Source of the DNA: Antarcticimicrobium sp040365005
GTDB lineage: Bacteria > Pseudomonadota > Alphaproteobacteria > Rhodobacterales > Rhodobacteraceae
NCBI RefSeq assembly: GCF_040365005.1
Contig: NZ_BAABWV010000003.1
Location: forward strand, 124,001-188,000
DNA: 64,000 nt
Direction of reading: 5' to 3'
Both the position numbers and the translations under genes were made by a program. Numbering within the stretch: the first letter of the stretch is position 1; the number at the start of each line of letters is the position of its first letter. The notes below the pieces were generated by a model, which was given only the letters and a program-made list of their open reading frames with translations, made no database searches and was not told where the DNA came from. Below are positions 49,481 to 56,949 of this stretch, in pieces.

Positions 49481-49521
49481 CGGCCCGCGCCCCGAGCCGG
49501 AAACATCCGGGGCGCGGGCCG
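49481..49521 (-). other. Strong stem-loop between hcp and tagJ
   Basis: A perfect 13-bp GC-rich inverted repeat (one arm CGGCCCGCGCCCC at 49481-49493, the other at 49509-49521) with a 15-base loop, starting six bases after the hcp stop. There is no T-run after it on the minus strand, so complete termination is unlikely. Such hairpins stabilise the 3' end of a highly expressed cistron or partly terminate, giving more Hcp than the downstream proteins. Confidence 0.8.
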
Positions 49522-49526
49522 CGGGA

Positions 49527-50027
49527 TCACTCGACCTTGCCGGTCTGAACGTTCCACTTGAAGGTGTTCTCGGTGCTGAGCTTGCCGGACTTCTGATCGG
49601 TCGACTTGTACTCATGCTCGATCGCGACATAGGCCATTGACCAGGTTTCCTCGGGAATCCCATCCTCGCTGGCCGAGATCGCGTAGCTGTCGATCACCAC
49701 GTGCTTCATCTTCCAGATCGAGTAAACCAGCAGGCCGGCGGAGGCGCTGTCGCCAGAGCGGCACCAATGCATGATGATCTCGGGGCGCACGGTGCCGTTG
49801 GCAACGGATAGGGCGATATCGTTGGACGCCTTGCCCATCTGCGAGGTCACCTCGATCTTGCCGAAGTTCGAGTTTGCATGTCCCCGCTGGGTCGAGCCGA
49901 GATCGGTCATTTCGACCGCGCGTTCGACGTTCCAGCTGGCCGACTGGATCACGATCCAGTTCTTGTGCGCGTCCTCGGTCCCATCCCCGCCGATGTCCGA
50001 GATCTGGACAAACATATTGGCAGCCAT
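49527..50027 (-). CDS. hcp: Hcp tube protein (TssD)
   Basis: 166 residues. Family features: MFVQISDIGGDGTEDAHKNW, SASWNVERAV, VTSQMGKASNDIALSVANGT and a C-terminal EHEYKSTDQKSGKLSTENTF. Hcp stacks as hexamers to form the inner tube and carries small effectors in its lumen. Good ribosome-binding site (AAGGAT). The gene is bracketed by two stem-loops, consistent with its need for much higher expression than its neighbours. Confidence 0.96.
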   Translation of the reverse strand: MAANMFVQISDIGGDGTEDAHKNWIVIQSASWNVERAVEMTDLGSTQRGHANSNFGKIEVTSQMGKASNDIALSVANGTVRPEIIMHWCRSGDSASAGLLVYSIWKMKHVVIDSYAISASEDGIPEETWSMAYVAIEHEYKSTDQKSGKLSTENTFKWNVQTGKVE

Positions 50028-50079
50028 TGTCTTATCCTTTCATTGTAAAGTCAGTTGGTGGTTGAAATTCCTTGCACCC

Positions 50080-50100
50080 GACCGGGGAAAAATCCCGGTC
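50080..50100 (-). other. Stem-loop between tssC and hcp
   Basis: GACCGGG and CCCGGTC separated by seven bases; the stem begins inside the tssC stop codon. On the minus strand the loop is T-rich, but no T-run follows the stem. Together with the stem-loop after hcp it flanks the hcp cistron and may set processing or stability of the transcript. Confidence 0.55.
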
Positions 50101-51595
50101 AGGCACCCTTTTCTGATGGCAATTTGGAGACCAGCCGAAGCGACACCGACAGTCCTTCGAGCTGGTAATGCGGCCGCAGGAAGAACTTCGAGCTGTAGTA
50201 GCCCGGGTTGCCCTCGACCTCCTCGACCACGACCTCGGCCGCCGCCAGCGGCTTGCGCGCCTTTTCGTTCTCGGACGAGATCTCGGCGTTGAAGTCGACG
50301 TACTGGTTGATCCAGTCCTGCAGCCAGCCCTCCATGTCCTGCCGGCTCTTGAACGACCCCACCTTGTCGCGGACCATGCACTTGAGATAATGGGCAAAGC
50401 GGCAGGTGGCGAAGAGATAGGGCAGCCGCGCGCCGAGGTTGGCGTTGGCGGTGGCATCCGGATCGTCGTATTCCGCCGGCTTGTGCAGCGATTGCGCCCC
50501 GATGAAGGCGGCGACATCCGAATTCTTCCGGTGGATCAGCGGCATCATGCCGTTCTTGGCCAATTCCGCCTCGCGCCGGTCCGAGATCGCGATCTCGGTC
50601 GGGCATTTCTGGTCCACGCCGCCGTCGTCGGTGGGGAAGGTGTGGCTGGGCAGCTCGGTCAGCGCGCCGCCGGATTCGACGCCACGGATGCGCGAGCACC
50701 AGCCATAGGTCTTGAACGACCGGGTGATGTTCATCGCCATGCCATAGGCGGCATTGACCCAGCCATACTTGTTGCTGTCGGCGCCCTCGGTATCCTCCTC
50801 GAAGGCGAACTCCTCGACCGGGTCGGTCTTGGACCCATAGGGCAACCGGCCCAGGAAACGCGGCATGGCAAGCCCGACGTATTTCGAATCCTCGCTTTCG
50901 CGCAGGCTGCGCCAGGCGGCGTATTCCGGCGTCTGGAAGATCTTGGTCAGATCGCGCGGATTGGCCAGTTCGGACCAGCTGTCCATCTGGAACAGTGACG
51001 GTTTCGCCCCGGTGATCAGCGGCGCATGGGCCGCCGCGGCGATCTTGGACATCTCGCCCAAGAGCTCGATATCCGGCGGCGAATGGTCGAAATGGTAATC
51101 GGCCACCAGCGCACCATAGGGTTCACCCCCGAACTGGCCGAACTCTTCCTCGTAGAGCTTCTTGAAGATCGGCGACTGGTCCCAGGCGGTGCCTTTGAAC
51201 TTGCGCAGGGTCTTGTGCATGTCCTTCTTGGAGATGTTCATGACCCGGATCTTGAGCTGCTCGTCGGTTTCCGTGTTGTTGACGAGATAGTGCAGCCCGC
51301 GCCACGCGCTTTCCATCTGCTGGAACTCTTCGTGGTGCAGCACGTGGTTGACCTGTTCGGTCAGCTTCTTGTCGATCTCGGCGACGATCCCCTCGATCGA
51401 TTTCAGCGCGTCGTCCGAGATCAGGTTGGTATTGGCCAGGGCCTGTTCGGCCAGGGTCTTGACCGCGGATTCCACCGCCGTCTTGGCCTGATCGGATTTC
51501 GGGCGGAATTCCTTTTGCAGCAGGTTGGCAAACTCGGACGATCCGAATGCCGTTTCTTCGCCACCGGCTTCCGTCTGGACTTGTTCTTCGGCCAT
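50099..51595 (-). CDS. tssC: T6SS contractile sheath large subunit TssC
   Basis: 498 residues, standard VipB/TssC length. Hallmarks: ILHHEEF-type helix (VNHVLHHEEFQQMESAWRGL), FDHSPPDIELLGEMSKIAAA, PRFLGRLPYGSKTDPVEEF, FATCRFAHYLKCMVRDKVG and the C-terminal HYQLEGLSVSLRLVSKLP. It forms the contractile sheath with TssB. It starts 9 bases after tssB. Compared with the TssC-like part of the 38158 protein it is clearly different in sequence, so the two TssC modules are not recent copies. Confidence 0.97.
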   Translation of the reverse strand: MAEEQVQTEAGGEETAFGSSEFANLLQKEFRPKSDQAKTAVESAVKTLAEQALANTNLISDDALKSIEGIVAEIDKKLTEQVNHVLHHEEFQQMESAWRGLHYLVNNTETDEQLKIRVMNISKKDMHKTLRKFKGTAWDQSPIFKKLYEEEFGQFGGEPYGALVADYHFDHSPPDIELLGEMSKIAAAAHAPLITGAKPSLFQMDSWSELANPRDLTKIFQTPEYAAWRSLRESEDSKYVGLAMPRFLGRLPYGSKTDPVEEFAFEEDTEGADSNKYGWVNAAYGMAMNITRSFKTYGWCSRIRGVESGGALTELPSHTFPTDDGGVDQKCPTEIAISDRREAELAKNGMMPLIHRKNSDVAAFIGAQSLHKPAEYDDPDATANANLGARLPYLFATCRFAHYLKCMVRDKVGSFKSRQDMEGWLQDWINQYVDFNAEISSENEKARKPLAAAEVVVEEVEGNPGYYSSKFFLRPHYQLEGLSVSLRLVSKLPSEKGA

Positions 51596-51604
51596 CGGAT
51601 GCTC

Positions 51605-52117
51605 CTATTCTTCTGCGCTGTCGGATTTCGGGGCGGGCTGAGCGGCCAGGGTCTTGAGCAGCGCGGGATCCTGGATGATCTTGCTGATCAGGTCCTCGGC
51701 GCCGGTCTTGCCGTCCATGTAGGTCATCAGGTTCGACAGCTGCGTGCGCGCCTCGAGCAACTCGCGCAGCGGCTCGACCTTGCGGGCGATCGCGGCGGGC
51801 GAGAAATCGTCCATGCTCTCGAAGGTGATGTCGACCGCCAGGTTCCCCTCGCCAGTCAGCGTGTTGGGCACGGTATAGGCGACGCGGGGGGCCATCGACT
51901 TCATCCGGTCGTCGAAATTGTCGACGTCGATTTCCAGGAACTTGCGGTCGGCGACGGCGGGCTGTGCCACCTCGGACTTGCCCGCCAGATCGCTCATCAC
52001 CCCCATGACAAAGGGGAGCTGAACCTTTTTCTGGGCACCGTAAAGCTCGACATCGTATTCGATCTGCACCCGTGGCGCGCGGTTGCGCGCGATGAATTTC
52101 TGTGAGCTGTCTGCCAT
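51605..52117 (-). CDS. tssB: T6SS contractile sheath small subunit TssB
   Basis: 170 residues, VipA/TssB family: FIARNRAPRVQIEYDVELYG, LPFVMGVMSDLAGKS, RKFLEIDVDNFDDRM and DFSPAAIARKVEPLRELLEA. It forms the sheath with TssC. The first 157 residues are about 80% identical to the N-terminus of the fusion protein at 41568, whereas the ends differ (QPAPKSDSAEE here). The gene order tssA-tssB-tssC-hcp is the common T6SS order. Confidence 0.97.
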   Translation of the reverse strand: MADSSQKFIARNRAPRVQIEYDVELYGAQKKVQLPFVMGVMSDLAGKSEVAQPAVADRKFLEIDVDNFDDRMKSMAPRVAYTVPNTLTGEGNLAVDITFESMDDFSPAAIARKVEPLRELLEARTQLSNLMTYMDGKTGAEDLISKIIQDPALLKTLAAQPAPKSDSAEE

Positions 52118-52186
52118 CTAGTGCTCCTTGGTCCCTGAATTGTCCCGTTCGTTCCACCCCTCCCCCCGACCGGGGAAAGGCGGCGC

Positions 52187-53245
52187 TCAGTCGTCGTCTT
52201 CGATCCCGCCGATCAGGTGCACGTTGTCGACCCCCGCCGGGGCCATGTCCTGCATGATCGTGAGGAAATCCGCGTTCACCAGCCGCTTGGCCCGCTCCAG
52301 AAGAAGCGGCACCGGGCTGGAGGGTTCGCTGCGCCGGTAATAGGCCACGATCCGGTCCAGCGCGTTGGATACGTCGGAGGGCGAATTGATCCCGCCCACC
52401 GCCGGACCGCCGGACGCACCACCGGATACAGCTGGCGCGCCGGGGGCCCCCTCGTCCGCATCGCCGGTTTCGGAGGTCTCCGCGCCGGCCTCGCCGCCGG
52501 CGTGCTCCGCCAGCCGCTTGACGATCTGGCGCGCCAGCTTGATCAGCGGATCGAGCTCGGGGCCCTGCCCCGGGGTCTGTTCGGAAAACACCTCGGAGAT
52601 GGCGCGGACATTCTCCTCGACGCGCCGCGCGGCCTCCAGCCAGCCCTCGAGAACCGCGCCGTCGGTATCCTGGAATGCCGCCGAGATCCCGGCGGTATCG
52701 GGGATGGTGTCCATGTCGGACGGCGCCGTCATATGCCCCTCGGCGATCTCGATGTCGCGCAGCGAGAACCGGCCGAACCCACGGCTGTCGGTCAGCGCCA
52801 CGCGCCGCAGCGACCGATAGACGGGCGACGGCCCGCCCATTCCGCCGGGCTGGCCGCACAGGTCCTGCACCGCGTTGATGCGCATGGTCGGGTCGCCGTC
52901 ATCCTCGTCCAGCTCGGGATGGCAACTGTCCCAGAAATCCTCGAGACAGCCCCGGATATAGCCAGTCACATCGGCAAAGCCGGTCAGCCCGTCATCGCCG
53001 TGCAGCACCGCGTCGGCCAGGACAACCGCGGCGCGCAGATCATGGCTGCGTTCCAGCACCTCGAGCGCCTTGACGCGCATCTCGCCATAGTCCGGATCCT
53101 CGGCGGCGCGGATCTCGTCGCCGACCTGAACCTCTTCGCCCGGCTGCGCGGCCAGTTCCATCTCGGTGAAGACAGGATCGTATTCCAGATTCTCCCCGCT
53201 GGGCGAATCGTCGCCTTTTGACTGCAGAAGAACAGCCAGATCCAT
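52187..53245 (-). CDS. tssA: T6SS assembly protein TssA
   Basis: 352 residues. ImpA N-terminal domain (about 1-130): SPSGENLEYDPVFTEMELAA, YGEMRVKALEVLERSHDLRA, VTGYIRGCLEDFWDSCHPEL. A Gly/Ala/Pro-rich linker (~255-295) precedes a C-terminal helical part (ALDRIVAYYRRSEPSSPVPL). This short form with SSPVPLLLERAKRLV at the end is typical of TssA proteins that stay at the baseplate. It is the first gene of the minus-strand T6SS block and divergent from the gene at 53426, sharing the promoter region with two palindromic sites. Confidence 0.93.
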   Translation of the reverse strand: MDLAVLLQSKGDDSPSGENLEYDPVFTEMELAAQPGEEVQVGDEIRAAEDPDYGEMRVKALEVLERSHDLRAAVVLADAVLHGDDGLTGFADVTGYIRGCLEDFWDSCHPELDEDDGDPTMRINAVQDLCGQPGGMGGPSPVYRSLRRVALTDSRGFGRFSLRDIEIAEGHMTAPSDMDTIPDTAGISAAFQDTDGAVLEGWLEAARRVEENVRAISEVFSEQTPGQGPELDPLIKLARQIVKRLAEHAGGEAGAETSETGDADEGAPGAPAVSGGASGGPAVGGINSPSDVSNALDRIVAYYRRSEPSSPVPLLLERAKRLVNADFLTIMQDMAPAGVDNVHLIGGIEDDD

Positions 53246-53350
53246 CGGAACCTCCCCGGTTCTATCGGTGCGATCACGCGGGTTCTTGTTTTGCCACCGC
53301 GCTGAATTGCGGTGTGCCCGTCGGTTCGCTTAACGTCAGAAAACAATATC

Positions 53351-53388
53351 TTGACGCTAAGTCAGCCTTATCGTTGACTCAAAGTCAA
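53351..53388. promoter_or_regulatory. Tandem palindromic sites in the tssA / 53426 divergent promoter
   Basis: Two copies of TTGAC-N4-AGTCA spaced 23 bases apart: TTGACGCTAAGTCAG at 53351 and the perfect palindrome TTGACT-CAA-AGTCAA at 53374. They lie in a 180-base AT-rich gap between divergent genes. The spacing (about two helical turns) and the symmetry suggest operators for a dimeric regulator that would control both the T6SS block and the plus-strand genes. No regulator gene is evident nearby. Confidence 0.55.
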
Positions 53389-53425
53389 TTGTATTTCGTT
53401 TCGATTTAAGGGGGAGGCCGAGGTC

Positions 53426-55021
53426 ATGGCGGATCAGAAGGTCGAGGGCGAAGAGCTCAAGAAACTGATCAAGCTGGGCAAGAAGAAGCCGCTGTCCTTT
53501 GCCTTCTGCCCCGGCAAGAAGGACGACCACACCATGCTGATCGACCGGCGCAAGAAGCCGGAGGTGATCGCCAAGATCGCCAAGAAGGAGGGTGGGGGAT
53601 CGAAGGTCGCCTTCGGCACCTTCGAGGTCAAGGCAAAGACCATGGAACTCACCTGCGAAAAGGTGGTGCCGGCGCTGGCCAAGGTACTCAAGAAATACCT
53701 CAAGTCGCAAAAGGTGCAGCTCAACATCCTGGTGATGGATGCCAACGGCGAGGTCCTGGACAGCGATATCGAGGATCTGCCAGACGATCCCACCCTGGAT
53801 GACGACGATGCCGGCGAGGAGGGGGGCGCGGCAGAGGAGGCCGAGGCGCCTGCCGTTGACGCGCCGCAGGAGGTCGAGACGACAGAGGAGGTCGCGGCGG
53901 CAGGCCCCTCGGCTGCGGAACTTGCCGCCCGGCTGAAGACACTGCAACCGGTGGTCGCCTCGGCCCCGGATGCCGTGGCGGGCAAGCTGAAAAAGGCCGT
54001 CGCGCAGGCGGTGGCGTTGATCCGATCCGGCGACCTCGCGGCAGCCGACCGCACGGTCGCGGCACTGGAAAAGGCCGCGACCCGGTTGCGCGCCGCAGGT
54101 GAAGGCGGCGAAACGTCCGCCACAGAGCCGCCCGCAGCCCCGACGGAGGACGCGACCGAAACCCGCCGGCTGGTGGCGCGGGCCGGCGCGCTCAAAGGGG
54201 TGATCGCCGATCTGCCGGAGCCTGCGGGCGGCAAGCTGACCACGGCGCTGACAAGCGCGGCCAAGCGGCTCAGGGCCGGCGACCTGGCCGGGGCCGACGA
54301 TCTGTTGGGCCGGATCGAGGCAGCGGTGAACAAGATCCGCAGCGCACCACCGGCGGAAAACAAGGAAACCGCCGCGCCCGGCGATCCGCAACAGGCGAAA
54401 TGGCAGATGGCCGAGGCCCGCCTGCAACCGGCCATCGACAGGCTGATCGCCGAGAAACGCGGCGACCTGGCCGCGATCAACCGCTTTTTCGGCTATGCGC
54501 AGGAACAGGCCGGCGCGGGAAACTACGACAAGGCGCTGGCAGCGGCCACGCGGGTGGCGGCGCTGATCAAGGCCGCCGCAACCGCCGAGACCACCGCCGC
54601 CGCCGAGGCCCGAGAGGCGGCGCCCGAGAATGTCGCCGATTACACCCGCTCACGGCTGAACTGGATCAAGACGCGCCAGACCCTGCGCCGCGACCTGGAG
54701 GCGCTGAAAACGGCCATCGACACCGCTACCACGGGCGTCGAGGGGATGGAGGACGTCCCGTCGCGATCCGGCGTGCTGTTCGCCTATCTCGACGACATCG
54801 ACACCACGCTGGAGGACACGCTGGAACAGCTTGTCGAGACCCCCGACGGCGACCGGCGCGACGGGCTGAAACGGGCGGCGCGCGGGATCATCGCCGATTA
54901 CAGGGGCCTGCTGGACACCGCGTTTTTCAAGGCGGTGGACCACAGCGGCTTTGCCCGAACCAACATCCGATCCGGCGCGCTGGCCGCGCTGCAAGAGGTC
55001 AGCACCGCGCTGGAAAGCTGA
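53426..55021 (+). CDS. T6SS-island helical-repeat protein of unknown function
   Basis: 531 residues, no signal sequence. An N-terminal Lys-rich domain of about 110 residues (LKKLIKLGKKKPLSFAFCPG, VAFGTFEVKAKTMELTCEKV, LKKYLKSQKVQLNILVMD) is followed by an acidic linker (~112-165, LDDDDAGEEGGAAEE) and three helical repeats (~165-230, 245-305, 325-385) of the form KLxxALxxAxxLxxxGDLxxADxxxxxLE. The last third is also helical. No family recognised. Its own promoter, divergent from tssA, and the ribosome-binding site GGGGGAGG suggest good expression. Candidate T6SS effector or adaptor by context only; it shares repeat style with the 61229 gene. Confidence 0.8.
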   Translation: MADQKVEGEELKKLIKLGKKKPLSFAFCPGKKDDHTMLIDRRKKPEVIAKIAKKEGGGSKVAFGTFEVKAKTMELTCEKVVPALAKVLKKYLKSQKVQLNILVMDANGEVLDSDIEDLPDDPTLDDDDAGEEGGAAEEAEAPAVDAPQEVETTEEVAAAGPSAAELAARLKTLQPVVASAPDAVAGKLKKAVAQAVALIRSGDLAAADRTVAALEKAATRLRAAGEGGETSATEPPAAPTEDATETRRLVARAGALKGVIADLPEPAGGKLTTALTSAAKRLRAGDLAGADDLLGRIEAAVNKIRSAPPAENKETAAPGDPQQAKWQMAEARLQPAIDRLIAEKRGDLAAINRFFGYAQEQAGAGNYDKALAAATRVAALIKAAATAETTAAAEAREAAPENVADYTRSRLNWIKTRQTLRRDLEALKTAIDTATTGVEGMEDVPSRSGVLFAYLDDIDTTLEDTLEQLVETPDGDRRDGLKRAARGIIADYRGLLDTAFFKAVDHSGFARTNIRSGALAALQEVSTALES

Positions 55022-55048
55022 ACCGCCACGTTCCTTGGGAGGACACAG

Positions 55049-55474
55049 ATGATACCGCGAAAATCCCTCGTCGCCGGCCTGATGCTGGCCCTGGTCGCGG
55101 CGCTGCCCGCCCGGGCCGAAACCGGCAGGCTGACCGTGGAACTGAACAAGGCCGAGGAGATCGAGGGCGGCGGTTGCCGCGCCTTTTTCCTGTTCCGCAA
55201 CGATACCGGCAAAAGCTTTGAGGGGTTCGAGATGTCGCTGGCGATCCTTGACGGAAGCGGCGTGATCGACCGGCTGCTGTCGATCGACGCGGCGCCGCTG
55301 CCGGTGGCGCGCACCACGCTGAAGCTGTTCGAGATCCCGCAGATCGCCTGCGCCGACATCTCCGAGATCCTGCTGCACGAGATGACCGCCTGCCGCCCCC
55401 AGAACGAGGATGAGATGGACTGTTTCGAGATCCTCGACCTGGCCAGCAAGACCCCAGCGGCGCTGGTGAAATAG
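55049..55474 (+). CDS. Small secreted protein of unknown function
   Basis: 141 residues, signal peptide with cleavage near ALPARAET (residue 23). Four cysteines in the mature part (GGGCRAFF, IACADIS, MTACRPQ, MDCFEI) are likely paired as disulphides. The pattern LTVELNKAEEIEGGGCRAFF and LFRNDTGKSFEGFEMSLAIL suggests an immunoglobulin-like beta sandwich. It lies 2 bases before exbB, and I have seen similar small secreted proteins ahead of ExbB/ExbD genes in Rhodobacterales. A periplasmic partner of the TonB-like complex is likely; immunity to the upstream gene product is a weaker alternative. Confidence 0.75.
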   Translation: MIPRKSLVAGLMLALVAALPARAETGRLTVELNKAEEIEGGGCRAFFLFRNDTGKSFEGFEMSLAILDGSGVIDRLLSIDAAPLPVARTTLKLFEIPQIACADISEILLHEMTACRPQNEDEMDCFEILDLASKTPAALVK

Positions 55475-55476
55475 CC

Positions 55477-56100
55477 ATGCCGGTCGCATGGGAAAGCCTG
55501 GGGACCGGCGGGCCGATCATCGCCCTGCTGACCGTCCTGTCGCTGTTTTCGCTGACCCTGATCGCGGTCAAGGTGATCCAGCTCTGGCCGGTGCGGGGCG
55601 GTGCCGCGCGGCGCGCCGAGGCGTTCGGCCAGTGGCGCGAGGGCGACAAGCACGGCGCGCAACAGGCGGTTGCCGCCGGTCGCTCGCCCGCCGACCGGGT
55701 CACCGCCTTTGCGATGCAGGCGCTGGCCAAGGGGTTTCGCGGCCCCCGGCTCGAGGCCGAGCTGATGCGGCGCGGCAACGGGGAAGTGGCGCGGATGACC
55801 GGCATGATCCGCACCATCGAGCTGATCGCGGTGATCTCGCCGCTGCTCGGGTTGCTGGGCACGGTGCTGGGCATGATCCAGTCGTTCCAGGAGCTGGAGA
55901 TGGCCGAGGGTGCGGCCAATGCCTCGGTGCTGGCGGGCGGCATCTGGCAGGCGCTGCTGACCACCGCGGCGGGGCTGCTGGTGGCGATCCCGGCGGCGGT
56001 GGGGGCGGGGCTGTTGAGCGCGCGGATCGAGAGCGCCGCGCAGATGATCGAAAGCGCGGTGGGCGAACTGCTTCTGATCGACGAAAACCCGCCCGTTTAA
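55477..56100 (+). CDS. exbB: ExbB/TolQ/MotA-type proton channel subunit
   Basis: 207 residues, three membrane segments (about 10-33, 115-140, 150-180). The family core is clear: LIAVISPLLGLLGTVLGMIQSF followed by GGIWQALLTTAAGLLVAIPA. It forms the pentamer around an ExbD dimer and converts proton-motive force into movement of a TonB-like protein. It is followed by two exbD genes and a TonB-like gene in the same orientation, with gaps or overlaps of a few bases, so the set is one operon. Confidence 0.92.
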   Translation: MPVAWESLGTGGPIIALLTVLSLFSLTLIAVKVIQLWPVRGGAARRAEAFGQWREGDKHGAQQAVAAGRSPADRVTAFAMQALAKGFRGPRLEAELMRRGNGEVARMTGMIRTIELIAVISPLLGLLGTVLGMIQSFQELEMAEGAANASVLAGGIWQALLTTAAGLLVAIPAAVGAGLLSARIESAAQMIESAVGELLLIDENPPV

Positions 56101-56116
56101 CCCCCGGGGTGCTGTC

Positions 56117-56542
56117 ATGGCCGGCCTCACGCTGAAACGTCCGACCCGACCCCGCGCGTTGATCTCGCTGGTGCCGATGATCGACGTGATGCTGATCCTG
56201 CTGGTCTTCTTCATGGTCACCTCGACCTATCTGAACCTCGACATGATCCCGGCGGTGCGGCAGGCCGAGGCGCCCGCACCGGCCCCCGCCGGCGCGGAAA
56301 CGGGTGGCACGGTGATGATTCGGCTGGGCGCCGACGGGGTGCCGGTGCTGCGTGGCCAGGCGATGCCGGGCGCGGCGCTGATGGCAGAGTTGTCTGGTAT
56401 TCTGGCGCGCGATCCGCTGACCCGGGTCATCGTGCTGCCCTCCGGCGCGGCGACGACCCAGGCGCTGGTCTCGGTGATGGATGCCGCCGCGCAGGCCGGG
56501 GCAGTGCGGCTGCGGGTGATCCGGCTGGAGGCGCGGCCATGA
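56117..56542 (+). CDS. exbD: ExbD/TolR-type proton channel subunit (first copy)
   Basis: 141 residues: a basic N-terminus, one membrane segment with the essential Asp at D23 in VPMIDVMLILLVFFMVTS, and a periplasmic domain ending RLRVIRLEARP. Energises the TonB-like partner together with ExbB. Its stop overlaps the start of the second exbD (ATGA). Confidence 0.92.
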   Translation: MAGLTLKRPTRPRALISLVPMIDVMLILLVFFMVTSTYLNLDMIPAVRQAEAPAPAPAGAETGGTVMIRLGADGVPVLRGQAMPGAALMAELSGILARDPLTRVIVLPSGAATTQALVSVMDAAAQAGAVRLRVIRLEARP

Positions 56543-56949
56543 AGCTGAACCGCCCCAGCCCGGCACCGCATTCCGAAACCATCGTGGCGCTGATCGACGT
56601 GGTGTTCTTCCTGCTGGTGTTCTTCATGCTGATCGGCCGGATGGACGCGACCGCCCCGTTCGAGGTGATGCCGCCGCTGGCCGAGAGCGGCGCCGACATG
56701 CCCGCCGGGGGCGCGACGCTCTCGATCGGGGCGTCCGGGGAGCTGGCGCTGGATGGCGCCCCGCTGCCCGATACGGCGGCGCTTGACGCGGCGTTGGCCC
56801 GGCGATTGGCCGAGGATCCCGACCTGCGGCTGCGGGTGAACGCCCACCGCGAGGCCGAGTTGCGCCACGTGCTGCCGCTGGTCGGCGCGGCCGAGGCGAT
56901 GGGGGTGCGCGACGTGGTGCTCGTGGTCACCCCCGGCCCGCCGGGATGA
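56539..56949 (+). CDS. exbD: ExbD/TolR-type proton channel subunit (second copy)
   Basis: 136 residues, the same plan as the first copy: D20 in VALIDVVFFLLVFFMLIG and a periplasmic domain (LRLRVNAHREAELRHVLPLV). The two copies are clearly paralogous but diverged, so the channel may contain an ExbD heterodimer, as found in some ExbB-ExbD1-ExbD2 systems. Start and stop both overlap neighbouring genes by four bases (ATGA). Confidence 0.92.
   Translation: MKLNRPSPAPHSETIVALIDVVFFLLVFFMLIGRMDATAPFEVMPPLAESGADMPAGGATLSIGASGELALDGAPLPDTAALDAALARRLAEDPDLRLRVNAHREAELRHVLPLVGAAEAMGVRDVVLVVTPGPPG

Noticed and set aside
50099..52117. The separate tssB and tssC as pseudogene remnants replaced by the fusion gene
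   Set aside because: Both are full length with all family motifs and good ribosome-binding contexts, so they should form the normal sheath.
25760..53245. Phage tail or extracellular contractile injection system instead of T6SS
   Set aside because: TssM, TssL, TssK, ClpV, TagF and the PpkA/PppA/FHA control set are T6SS-specific.
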